Positions 34,392 to 42,760 of a stretch of DNA of 64,000 nucleotides are shown piece after piece. The DNA is from JASDSY01 sp041441465. Lineage in GTDB: Bacteria > Muiribacteriota > UBA9980. The position numbers and the translations under genes are program-made. The stretch is taken from positions 124,001 to 188,000 of the forward strand of contig JASDSY010000026.1 in the NCBI GenBank assembly GCA_041441465.1, given 5' to 3'. The notes beneath the pieces are model-generated. The model was not told the origin of the DNA. It saw only the letters and a program-made list of their open reading frames with translations, and did no database searches. How positions within the stretch are numbered: position 1 is the stretch's first letter; every line of letters starts with the position of its first letter.

Positions 34392-36023
34392 ATGCTTTAT
34401 TTTTTTATTTATAAAAAAAATATAAATACCGCAGCAGTAATAATATTCTTTATTTCAATAATATTTTTAGCTCTTCAGGCTTTTTACGTAAAGCCAATTA
34501 TGGCGCAGCAGGGTAATATACGCGAAACAAATCTTCAAAATATCATATTAAACAGATGTGAGCAGTTTTTAAAATCGGGAAAAATCGAACAGGCAAGAAA
34601 AGCTATCGAAGAAGCCAATACATATTCCTCGGCGTGCGAAACGAATCCGAATTACAAACGCGTACTTGGGCTTTATCAAAAACAAAAAAAAGAATATGTC
34701 GATAACCTGATGTTTAAAACAAATAATCTTTTCAAGGCGCAGGAATACGAAAAATGCCTGGAATTGATAAAAAAAATAATGATATTCGAGCCTGAAAATG
34801 CCCAGGCGCTTGACAAATTAAAAATTTGCGACCAAAAAATAGCCGAAGCGCGCGCCGCAGCCGAAAGAAGCGGCGAACATTACGCAAGCGTAAAAAATAT
34901 CGACCAGAAAAAAGCAGAAATAAGGAAGCAAAATTTTAAAGAAAGCCTGGCGCTGATAGACCAGAAAAAATTACAGGAAGCTTATCAGGCATTGAAATAT
35001 GCATTAAAAGATGACGCATCAAACTCTTACATGCTCGAAAAATTCAGATATGTCCAATTGTTAATACGAATTTCAAAGGAAGTTACAACTTTTAACTCGC
35101 TGGTAAGCTCTAATGCACAAAATGACACATGTGAAATAATTTTGCTTGGCCTGGAAAAAAACGATCCTGATTTTAAGTTAAGGAAAGCCGCTTTAAAAGA
35201 AACGCAAATAGGCGAGCATCTGAGAATGATAGGTTTATTTTATATGCAAAAAAAACGCTCTGACAAAGCCGAAACGTTTTTTAAAATGTGTCTTGAAAAT
35301 GCCTTTATACGCGATGAAGCAATGTACCAGCTTGCAGTTTTGGAATATGAGCAGCAAAATTACAAAGAAAGCTATAAAAAAATCAAAACCTTATATTACT
35401 CGCAAAATGATAATATATCAAACTACTCTAAAATCAGGAGTTATTATTACGAGCTTGTATTTAAAATATATCATTTAATACTTATAACTATCGCCATACA
35501 ATTTTCAATATTTTTATTTTTGGGCTATAAAAGTTATGGCGTTATAGATTACGCGTTCGATAATGCGATCACAAGAGTATTAACATTCAGGCTTAATGAC
35601 GCCAGAAATTATTTGGAAAGAGGCGCCGTATTATTTAATAATCAAAATTATTCAGCGGCAATCAAGTATCTGCAAAAATCGATTTATCTGGACAGCAGCA
35701 ATATTATAGCGCACCAGACCCTCGGGATAGCCTTATTCAAGAATAAAAAGTACGAAGAGGCGCAAAATGAATTCGAAATTGTTCTTAAAATACTCCCTAA
35801 TCATCAGCGAGCTGCCTATTATATGGCTATTATATACGATTATCAAAAAAGATATAAGGACGCGCTCAATATGCTTGAAGTCGCACGCGGATTAACAGTA
35901 GACAAAAAAAATTATTCGGTAAACGAAATTGAAAAAAACAAACATTTATATATGCAGGTTTTTAGCGAATATAAACAGGCAGCAGACAAAATATTAAATT
36001 TCAATGAGAACTTAATATCATAA
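34392..36023 (+). CDS. Large TPR protein with two membrane segments
   Basis: 543 residues. An N-terminal helix (AAVIIFFISIIFLALQAF) and a second near residues 355-377 (YHLILITIAIQFSIFLFLGY) flank a region of TPR-like units (EQARKAIEEANTYSSACETN, KCLELIKKIMIFEPENAQAL, KAETFFKMCLENAFIRDEAM). Further clear TPRs follow the second helix: YLERGAVLFNNQNYSAAIKY, ALFKNKKYEEAQNEFEIVLK and KRYKDALNMLEVARGL. It begins a run with minor-pilin-like genes, so a role in assembly of that apparatus is possible. No Shine-Dalgarno is visible; see the promoter entry. Confidence 0.78.
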   Translation: MLYFFIYKKNINTAAVIIFFISIIFLALQAFYVKPIMAQQGNIRETNLQNIILNRCEQFLKSGKIEQARKAIEEANTYSSACETNPNYKRVLGLYQKQKKEYVDNLMFKTNNLFKAQEYEKCLELIKKIMIFEPENAQALDKLKICDQKIAEARAAAERSGEHYASVKNIDQKKAEIRKQNFKESLALIDQKKLQEAYQALKYALKDDASNSYMLEKFRYVQLLIRISKEVTTFNSLVSSNAQNDTCEIILLGLEKNDPDFKLRKAALKETQIGEHLRMIGLFYMQKKRSDKAETFFKMCLENAFIRDEAMYQLAVLEYEQQNYKESYKKIKTLYYSQNDNISNYSKIRSYYYELVFKIYHLILITIAIQFSIFLFLGYKSYGVIDYAFDNAITRVLTFRLNDARNYLERGAVLFNNQNYSAAIKYLQKSIYLDSSNIIAHQTLGIALFKNKKYEEAQNEFEIVLKILPNHQRAAYYMAIIYDYQKRYKDALNMLEVARGLTVDKKNYSVNEIEKNKHLYMQVFSEYKQAADKILNFNENLIS

Positions 36024-36049
36024 ATTATTTTTAATAACAGGTGAAAAAA

Positions 36050-36571
36050 TTGACGAGATTAAAAATATCGAAAATAAGAAGACATTCAGGAATAACGCTT
36101 GTCGAGGTCATGGCCGCTCTTATAATAGGAGTATTAGCTTTTTACCCTGTTATAGGAATATTCCAGGCAGGAATCAAAGATTCGCTGCATTCAAGCGCGT
36201 GGACGCAGGCGCGCGAACTTGCCAAAAGCCATATGGATGAAATATTGGCGCTTCCGTTTATAAGCATAAAAAATGGAAATAATAATGTCGAAAAAGATTC
36301 GAGTAAAATTTTTCCCAAAACGGAAACTATAAAGGGCGTAAAATTTGAAACGTCGTGCATAGTCCATGACTTAGTTCCTTTATGCGGCACTTATAAAGTG
36401 AACACAGTCGGCACCGAATTAATACGACATTACTGCATGAGCGGTAAATTAAAAGGAATCACGGTCACTGTAAAATGGCAGGGCGTCGGCAAAACTCTGG
36501 ATTATTCACTTTTAACGTTCAAAGCTGACCTTTATGAAGGCTCCAAAAGCGAAATATGGCCGTGGCCTTAA
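36050..36571 (+). CDS. Minor pilin/pseudopilin (PilV/GspI-like)
   Basis: 173 residues from TTG 36050, with CAGGTGA upstream; the GTG at 36041 is within that site. The type III signal is RRHSG^ITLVEVMAALIIG, with Glu at mature position 5 and a hydrophobic helix. The rest is a small globular domain (SSAWTQARELAKSHMDEILA is typical of PilV/GspI). It would be cut by a prepilin peptidase and join a pilus or type II secretion tip. It follows the TPR gene and precedes two more pilin-like genes. Confidence 0.82.
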   Translation: MTRLKISKIRRHSGITLVEVMAALIIGVLAFYPVIGIFQAGIKDSLHSSAWTQARELAKSHMDEILALPFISIKNGNNNVEKDSSKIFPKTETIKGVKFETSCIVHDLVPLCGTYKVNTVGTELIRHYCMSGKLKGITVTVKWQGVGKTLDYSLLTFKADLYEGSKSEIWPWP

Positions 36572-36627
36572 TAAAGTTTGCCGAATAGAAAAACCTAGGA
36601 AATAGAAATACTTTAACTGGAGGATAT

Positions 36628-37362
36628 ATGCCATTTAAATTACAAAAGCTAAAAAATAATTATCAATCTGATGGCATGGCAATTCCGATAGTCGTAGTTT
36701 TTATAGGAACATTTTTCATAATGGCATCATTTTTTTATTTCGCCAATCAAACGCAAAAACCGCTCGTCGAAATACTAGATCTTTCAACTTCGGCGGATTA
36801 TCTCGCACTCGGAATGTCGGAAATTTTAAAGCTCAAAATAAAAGAATTTCCTGAAGAATTTCGCGATTCTATGATAAAGGTAGAAGAAATGGAAAATGAC
36901 GGAAAAAAGCCATGGCCTGAAATGTATATGTCGTATCTTGGCAGTCCGGAATATCCATACACTCATTTCTTTCATGATTTCATAATCAAAAAGAACCATT
37001 TTAATGTAACCGCTTCAGACCAATGGGCTGCGGACGGCAGCGCAAACGCCTGGAATGCCCACTGGCAGCATTTGACGCATTACATGTTCTGGGACGGTAA
37101 TAACGATCCTAAATATAAAGACAATAAGGCTTTCAAGGAATATTTTAAAAATTATATAGAACGTTACAGCGTTATTGTAAACCTCCATGACATAAAACGC
37201 GTACATATCGACATCAATGCCCCTTCGGGAGCCAGCGCCAACGAATATTTAAACGACATAATAAAAATGAGTTTCGAATCGCAATATAAAAATCAGAAAA
37301 ATCAAAAAACTACAAGACTGCATGAATGGACATTTAATCATAAACGGAAATACCAGAATTAA
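36628..37362 (+). CDS. Pilin-like protein lacking Glu5 (GspK/PilX-like)
   Basis: 244 residues. The N-terminus YQSDG^MAIPIVVVFIGTFF looks like a prepilin signal and helix but has Ile, not Glu, at mature position 5, as in GspK-type pseudopilins. The remaining domain is rich in aromatic and polar residues (HWQHLTHYMFWDGNNDPKY) and has no family I recognise. GGAGG precedes the ATG. Its place between a PilV/GspI-like and a PilW/GspJ-like gene supports a minor-pilin role. The GspK comparison is inference from the signal and order. Confidence 0.62.
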   Translation: MPFKLQKLKNNYQSDGMAIPIVVVFIGTFFIMASFFYFANQTQKPLVEILDLSTSADYLALGMSEILKLKIKEFPEEFRDSMIKVEEMENDGKKPWPEMYMSYLGSPEYPYTHFFHDFIIKKNHFNVTASDQWAADGSANAWNAHWQHLTHYMFWDGNNDPKYKDNKAFKEYFKNYIERYSVIVNLHDIKRVHIDINAPSGASANEYLNDIIKMSFESQYKNQKNQKTTRLHEWTFNHKRKYQN

Positions 37363-37406
37363 ATTTTAAATAATGAGTAAAAATTTTAAAAAAGAAGTGT
37401 TTAAAA

Positions 37407-38150
37407 TTGAAAATAAATAATTTTAGAAGCATAAACCTCGCATTTACAGTTGTCGAAATAATGATAAGCGTAAGCATATTAACGCTTGTATTCATATTTT
37501 TTCATCAAATGCTTTCGCAGGGAACAAAAAACGTAGCGGCGGCATCATGGCAGGCGGACAGGCAGCGTGAATCGCAGTTATTTTTCAAGATATTAAGAGA
37601 CGATATCAAACGCGCTTCCGACACCATACAAATCGATTACAGTAAACCGCTCGCCCAGGAAGTAAGCGTTACACCGGCGCAGATAGTTTACTCAAAAGGC
37701 AGTTATTCCGGCGATGAAACAAATTTTGAAAGCCCCGTAAGCGGTAAAATACAAAATCATACAGTAATAAAAAATAACCAGGACAATATAATCAACTTTG
37801 AAATAAGCAGGATTTCAAAGTTGACAGGCAGTTCAGCGGACAGCATAGAAGGCTATAAATTAAAAGTGACCGTCGATTTAAATGAGAAATGCCTGCAATA
37901 TTCCAGAAAGCTTATATCCGGGATAATATCGGATAAAGATGAGCAAATCGAGCTGTTAAATAAAAAGGTGATTTTAAATGACGTGGATTATGTTTATATA
38001 GAGCAGGAACCGGTTAAATCGGAACTTGATAACAGCGTAATAGGCGCAATATTACATATCACAATCAGGGTGAAAAGCAAAAATGACCCAAATAAAACAG
38101 CATTTTTCAAACAGTCAATCAAATCATCTATAAAAGCCGCAGGAATATAA
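37407..38150 (+). CDS. Minor pilin/pseudopilin (PilW/GspJ-like)
   Basis: 247 residues, TTG start with AAGAAGTG upstream. The prepilin signal is NLA^FTVVEIMISVSILTLVF with Ala instead of Gly before the cut, and Glu5 is present. The string SQLFFKILRDDIKRASD and the beta-rich C-terminal domain fit PilW/GspJ. It is the third minor-pilin-like gene in the run, 45 nt after the previous one, and precedes a cyclase gene. Confidence 0.8.
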   Translation: MKINNFRSINLAFTVVEIMISVSILTLVFIFFHQMLSQGTKNVAAASWQADRQRESQLFFKILRDDIKRASDTIQIDYSKPLAQEVSVTPAQIVYSKGSYSGDETNFESPVSGKIQNHTVIKNNQDNIINFEISRISKLTGSSADSIEGYKLKVTVDLNEKCLQYSRKLISGIISDKDEQIELLNKKVILNDVDYVYIEQEPVKSELDNSVIGAILHITIRVKSKNDPNKTAFFKQSIKSSIKAAGI

Positions 38151-38207
38151 AATGCGATTAGCATCGACGACTGAAATTTTAAATGAGGACTAAAAAAAAG
38201 AACGCTT

Positions 38208-39653
38208 ATGATGTACATAAATGATGAATTTACTTTATTTTCAATTATAGTTCTTACTGTAACGATATTACTATCGATAATATTTTTTATAGCTTATTTT
38301 AAAATAACGGCTAAAATAAGGGCTTTCGAATACAAAAAAAAGGAAGATACCGCCAAGCAAAAACAAGCGGCAGCTCAGGGTAAAGAAAGCTTCGTCATGG
38401 AAACGGAAAAAGATTATGCCGTAAAACTTGAAAAATTGAAAAATGAATATGGCGATAAACTATTAAAAACAACTACATTGATAATGAAAGTTAAAAATAT
38501 AACATCGACCCTTAACGCACAGATAATAATCCGTGAAATTACTGAAGTTTTAAAAAATAATATACAGGCCGCCAGAGCTGTCATATACATAAAATCGCCG
38601 TCCGGAAAAATGGTGGCAGCTTCAAAAATAGGATATAGTGATGAAACCGTTCGCGACGAAATTGAAATAACCGAACTTCCCGTTATCAATCATTGCTTTC
38701 AGACAAAAAAAATTACGCATGTGGATGACGCATATTCTAATTCTAAAACAGCCCAATTAGTAGAAAAATTAAAAGATAAAACCATATACGCCGTGCCATT
38801 TTTAGCAATCAGCGAAGGCGAATTGATGCCAGTCGGCGCGATAGCCATTGAAAAACTGCAAAATAAGACAACACGGCTTGAAACTGAGGATGTTACAATC
38901 TTATCGATGCTCTCCTCGATAATAGGAAACGCGCTTATAAACGCATCCGACCTTGAAAGTTCAAAGAAATTTTCAGAAGAGCAATTGCAGGAAAAGAAAA
39001 AACTCACAAAAATATTTTCAAAATACGTATCATCACAGGTAGTCGATGAACTAATGAAAAACCCTGATTCTACCAAACTCGGCGGCAAAAAGCAAAAAAC
39101 GACAATCATGTTCAGCGATATCAGGGGTTTTACATCAATGAGCGAAAAAATGGAACCTGAAAATATAGTTTCTCTTCTAAATGAGTATCTTTCAAACATG
39201 AGTAATATTATTTTCAACTGGAATGGCACGCTCGATAAATATATAGGCGATGCTATAATGGCATTATTCGGAGCTCCGATCCAATCTGACGACGATGAAT
39301 TGCGAGCAGTGGCAGCCGCAATTGAAATGCAAAAATGCCTTCAAAAATTAAATCATGACTTTACAATGCAAGGAAAACCCAATATTAATATCGGCATAGG
39401 CATCAATACAGGCGAAGTTGTAGTCGGTAATGTCGGCTCGGAAAACCGACTTGAATATACCGCAATCGGCGATTCAGTCAACCTTGCATCAAGATTATGC
39501 TCAGTTGCCAAAGCAGGGCAGGTTATTATTTCAGAAAGCACGTATAATCATATAAAAGACCATATCGAAGTCATAAAACTCGATATGGTACAGGTTAAAG
39601 GCAAAGAGCAAAAGGTGCAAATCTATCAAGTAGTGTCATTAAAAGAAGCTTAA
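38208..39653 (+). CDS. Membrane GAF-class III adenylate/guanylate cyclase
   Basis: 481 residues. One N-terminal membrane helix (about 9-31), a coiled region, a GAF domain (about 88-235), a linker helix and a class III cyclase domain (about 295-440). The metal-binding aspartates are in MFSDIRGFT (Asp304) and KYIGDAIMALFG (Asp348); the C-terminal catalytic strings GNVGSENRLEYTAIGDSVNL and ASRL hold the Asn and Arg. It makes cAMP or cGMP; the Thr-Ala-Ile-Gly-Asp string leans toward cAMP. It follows the minor-pilin genes, as some pilus systems are tied to cAMP. Confidence 0.93.
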   Translation: MMYINDEFTLFSIIVLTVTILLSIIFFIAYFKITAKIRAFEYKKKEDTAKQKQAAAQGKESFVMETEKDYAVKLEKLKNEYGDKLLKTTTLIMKVKNITSTLNAQIIIREITEVLKNNIQAARAVIYIKSPSGKMVAASKIGYSDETVRDEIEITELPVINHCFQTKKITHVDDAYSNSKTAQLVEKLKDKTIYAVPFLAISEGELMPVGAIAIEKLQNKTTRLETEDVTILSMLSSIIGNALINASDLESSKKFSEEQLQEKKKLTKIFSKYVSSQVVDELMKNPDSTKLGGKKQKTTIMFSDIRGFTSMSEKMEPENIVSLLNEYLSNMSNIIFNWNGTLDKYIGDAIMALFGAPIQSDDDELRAVAAAIEMQKCLQKLNHDFTMQGKPNINIGIGINTGEVVVGNVGSENRLEYTAIGDSVNLASRLCSVAKAGQVIISESTYNHIKDHIEVIKLDMVQVKGKEQKVQIYQVVSLKEA

Positions 39654-39708
39654 TTCCCTTTTTTACGCCACAGAAATTTTTTTTTGTTCATAAAAAACAA
39701 AAATTAAA

Positions 39709-39737
39709 TTGACAAATTCATTACTTTTTGTTAATAT
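39709..39737 (+). promoter_or_regulatory. Promoter of the hydantoinase-like gene
   Basis: TTGACA (39709-39714), a 17-nt spacer and TAATAT (39732-39737) with TGT upstream. The leader to the start codon is about 155 nt and shows no clear structure. Confidence 0.65.
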
Positions 39738-39897
39738 TTGTTTAATTTTTTATATTCAGTGAACATTTCAAGAACCTATAAGAACTTATCTTTATTTATT
39801 TTTTTATGTATCATACTAATAAATGTAATGGTTTCTTTATTTTTTAGTTTTATTAAATAAAGAGCGGGTTGAATTTTAATTTTAAGCGGTGAATTTT

Positions 39898-41433
39898 TTG
39901 AGCATTATATTAATAAAAAATGGGTTCGTTATAAACCCATGGGTTGGCAGCAAAGCCGACGTATTAATCTCAGACGGCAAAATCGATGGAATATTTGAAA
40001 ATTCATCAGGTTCCTTTGACGAAACCCATCTAAATAAAATCGGGGCAAAAATTATCGATGCCGCCGGTTGTCTTGTAATGCCGGGCTGTATCGACGCCCA
40101 CCTGCATCTCGGACTGCCGTATAGAAACGAAAAAGCTATTGATGATTTTGAAATAGGAAGCAAGGCGGCTTTATCATCGGGAATTACATCGCTGATAGAT
40201 TATACAGTTCATGAAAAAGGCGAAAATTTATTAAAAACTATCGAACGCCGCCGAAAAGACGCTGACGGCAATTCATATGTAGACTACGCATTGCATTGCT
40301 GCATCTCGGATTTCAGTGATAAAATTGCCAAAGACTTTGGCAAAGTGATAGATTACGGCATTAATTCATTTAAATTATTTATGGCTTATCCGCGTTGGCT
40401 TGCCGACGACGCAATGATTTTAAAAATAATGGAAGAGGCCGTAAAATATGACGCTGTGGTTGAAGTACATGCCGAAAGTTACAGCGCGATAAATCATTAC
40501 TTGGCCAAATACGATACTCCGACAATGAAAAAAAAGCTCGGCATAATGGCCCTGGCTATGTCAAGGCCTGATTTTACGGAAGCCGAAGCTGTTTCACGGC
40601 TTATGTTCTGGGCCGGCGAAACCGGCTGCCGCGTACATGTAGTTCATGTTTCAACTGCCGAAGCCGCCTATATAATTGCTGAAGCCAAAACCAAAGGCAT
40701 AAGGGTAACCGCTGAAACATGTCCGCAATATTTATTTATTAGCGAAGAAAAACTGCATGGTAAAAACGGCCATTACAATTCCTGTTGTCCGCCGCTTCGG
40801 CAGGCGCATAACTGTGAAGGCTTATGGCAGGCTTTAAACAGCGGAGTTTTCGACATGGTGACTACCGACAGCTGCGCTTTCAACAAGCGGCAAAAAGATT
40901 TATGGAACGGTGATTTTACCAAAATAGCCAACGGCCTTTACGGCATTGAAACATTGATGCCGTTAATTTTTAATTTTGTTTCCAACCCTGAAGAATATGA
41001 CGAACTAATCCACGGCATGACGGAATCCGGCTGCAACTGCGATAATCATAACCATAAAATTAAAGCGGCGGAAAATGTTAATTTAAAAAAGAAAAGCACC
41101 ATAACTGAAAAAGAAAAAAACATAATTAAAAAACTGGGTTTATATCAGAAGATAGCCGGGCTGTTAGCTTATGGACCTGCCAAGATATTTGGAATGGCTC
41201 ATCGTAAGGGCCATATAACCGCCGGTAATGATGCCGACATAATAATAATTGATCCATTTAAAGCTGAAAAAATAAATAATAAAAATATGGTCGTTGACTG
41301 CGGCTATTCGCCATTTAATGGATTAAACGCTTCTAACGGCCTTTTATATACAATAAGCGGCGGAAAAATCGCTTACGCAAGCGGAAAATTTATTAAAAAT
41401 GAAAAAAATGGCAAGTTCATTGAAAGGTTTTAA
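39898..41433 (+). CDS. Dihydropyrimidinase/hydantoinase-family amidohydrolase with Cys/His insert
   Basis: About 511 residues. Metal-binding strings of cyclic amidohydrolases are clear: GCIDAHLHLG (HxH), NSFKLFMAYP (carbamylated Lys), VVEVHAES, VHVVHVSTAEA and a catalytic Asp in MVTTDSCAFN. The usual TDHC reads TDSC. Close to the C-terminus an insert of about 55 residues (HGMTESGCNCDNHNHK and a Lys-rich stretch) is absent from usual members. The enzyme would open cyclic amide rings (dihydropyrimidines, hydantoins). The start is TTG 39898 with AGCGGTGA upstream; the GTG at 39889 is inside that site. Confidence 0.88.
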   Translation: MSIILIKNGFVINPWVGSKADVLISDGKIDGIFENSSGSFDETHLNKIGAKIIDAAGCLVMPGCIDAHLHLGLPYRNEKAIDDFEIGSKAALSSGITSLIDYTVHEKGENLLKTIERRRKDADGNSYVDYALHCCISDFSDKIAKDFGKVIDYGINSFKLFMAYPRWLADDAMILKIMEEAVKYDAVVEVHAESYSAINHYLAKYDTPTMKKKLGIMALAMSRPDFTEAEAVSRLMFWAGETGCRVHVVHVSTAEAAYIIAEAKTKGIRVTAETCPQYLFISEEKLHGKNGHYNSCCPPLRQAHNCEGLWQALNSGVFDMVTTDSCAFNKRQKDLWNGDFTKIANGLYGIETLMPLIFNFVSNPEEYDELIHGMTESGCNCDNHNHKIKAAENVNLKKKSTITEKEKNIIKKLGLYQKIAGLLAYGPAKIFGMAHRKGHITAGNDADIIIIDPFKAEKINNKNMVVDCGYSPFNGLNASNGLLYTISGGKIAYASGKFIKNEKNGKFIERF

Positions 41434-41510
41434 TATCCGTCTAATTTAGAGTTATTTAAAATATATTATAAGTTTGGGGTAATGGTAAATACAAAAATAT
41501 GTGAGGTAAC

Positions 41511-42329
41511 ATGCCTGAAGATAATTTGAATAATTCAAATTTAAACGAAAATAATGAAATTCAAAGACAGATGGTTCAAACTTATATTAACGATTTCGGC
41601 GGGAAAATAGATAAGTTAAAAAAAGCTTATCAAGCATTATTGAGTGCTCCGGCCTCAAGCGATACGCAAAATGAATTTGAAACCAATATAAATGACATAT
41701 TAGGCACTGCCGGTTCATACGGTTTAATCGAAATATCAGAATATTCATCGATTATAATAAAAGTTTTAGCCCAGATAAAAGCATCTAAACTTTCTTATAA
41801 TCAAAAGGTTTTTGAACTTTTATGGCAGGCGGTCAAGTATTATGAAGTAATACAAATGCAGGCTAAAAGGGGAAAAATTGTCCTTGACTATACAAACTCC
41901 GTGATTGCCAAACTTAATACTTTCGAACGTGATATAATGTATTATCAGGATAATACGCTTAATCAGAAAAAAATATTGGCAGTCGATGATGATCCTGACA
42001 TATTAAGACTGCTCGAAATAGTTCTTAAACGTGCCGGGTTTAACGTAATAACGGCAAAAAGCGGATTTGACGCATTATCATATTTGCAGACGGATATGCC
42101 GGAAATAATGCTTTTAGATATCGCAATGCCCGGCATGAACGGATTTGAAGTGCTGGCCAAAATTAAAAGCGATGAAAAATTGAAATCCATACCTGTAATA
42201 ATGGTAACGGCACATAATCAAAAAGAAGAGATAGTAAAAGCCGTCCAGAGCGGCGCACAAAATTATGTGGTTAAACCTTTTGATTCAAAGGAATTAATTG
42301 CAAGAATAAAAAAAACTATCGGTGAATAA
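41511..42329 (+). CDS. Response regulator with degenerate Hpt-like N-terminus
   Basis: 272 residues. The C-terminal receiver domain (about 150-270) has VDDDPDIL, the phosphoacceptor Asp203 in MLLDIAMPGMNGFEV, Thr in MVTAH and Lys in VVKPF. The N-terminal helical part contains NDILGTAGSYGL (61-72), which lines up with the Hpt motif HTLKGSAGSFGL, but Asn replaces the phospho-accepting His. There is no DNA-binding domain. GAGGT precedes the ATG. It lies just before the pilin pair and could control motility or pilus output by protein contact. Confidence 0.86.
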   Translation: MPEDNLNNSNLNENNEIQRQMVQTYINDFGGKIDKLKKAYQALLSAPASSDTQNEFETNINDILGTAGSYGLIEISEYSSIIIKVLAQIKASKLSYNQKVFELLWQAVKYYEVIQMQAKRGKIVLDYTNSVIAKLNTFERDIMYYQDNTLNQKKILAVDDDPDILRLLEIVLKRAGFNVITAKSGFDALSYLQTDMPEIMLLDIAMPGMNGFEVLAKIKSDEKLKSIPVIMVTAHNQKEEIVKAVQSGAQNYVVKPFDSKELIARIKKTIGE

Positions 42330-42346
42330 ATTTTTTTATAATATAG

Positions 42347-42376
42347 TTGCATATTTTATTAGTTTATTGTTATAAT
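42347..42376 (+). promoter_or_regulatory. Promoter giving a long leader to the pilin gene
   Basis: TTGCAT (42347-42352), an 18-nt spacer and TATAAT (42371-42376) with TGT upstream (extended -10). The first pilin start is about 378 nt downstream; no better promoter was seen nearer. Confidence 0.55.
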
Positions 42377-42597
42377 TAAATTGAACAGATATAAGTGAAC
42401 TTATCAAAAAGTTTAATAACTATGATTTTTAACGATTTTCTTATATAATAAGGTAAAAATTGTATTTTGTTGCGCAAATTTTAATTAAACAAGAAATTTT
42501 CAACAAAAATAATACAAAATAGTGATAATCTATTAGACGAAGTTACCGATATTTAAGAGTAGTGATTTATTTTTAATTCAAAAAAAGGTAAAGTATT

Positions 42598-42675
42598 ATG
42601 AACCCTAATAATTTTAAAGTAAATAATTTATGTTCTTTGCATTTATACAATTTGACAAGGAGGTGTACTATCTAA
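42598..42675 (+). CDS. Possible 25-residue leader peptide
   Basis: ATG at 42598 with AAAAGGTAAAG upstream, reading MNPNNFKVNNLCSLHLYNLT plus five residues to TAA at 42673-42675. The stop lies directly before an AAGGAGGG sequence. It could be a regulatory upstream frame in the pilin leader, or chance. Confidence 0.25.
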   Translation: MNPNNFKVNNLCSLHLYNLTRRCTI

Positions 42676-42701
42676 GGAGGGATAAGGGTACTTTTTAAGC
42701 A
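42657..42701 (+). promoter_or_regulatory. Hairpin with unused strong ribosome sites in the pilin leader
   Basis: AAGGAGGTG and AAGGAGGG lie 15 nt apart here without a suitable start codon after the second. GTAC/TATC and GATA/GTAC arms can pair around the second site with a 3-nt bulge. The true pilin start at 42761 has its own AAAGGAGG. This may be a regulatory RNA element; no known riboswitch class is recognised. Confidence 0.3.
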
Positions 42702-42760
42702 ATTTTATTAAAAATTCTAAATTTTTATTATTTAGTAAAGAAATTAAAGGAGGATACTAT

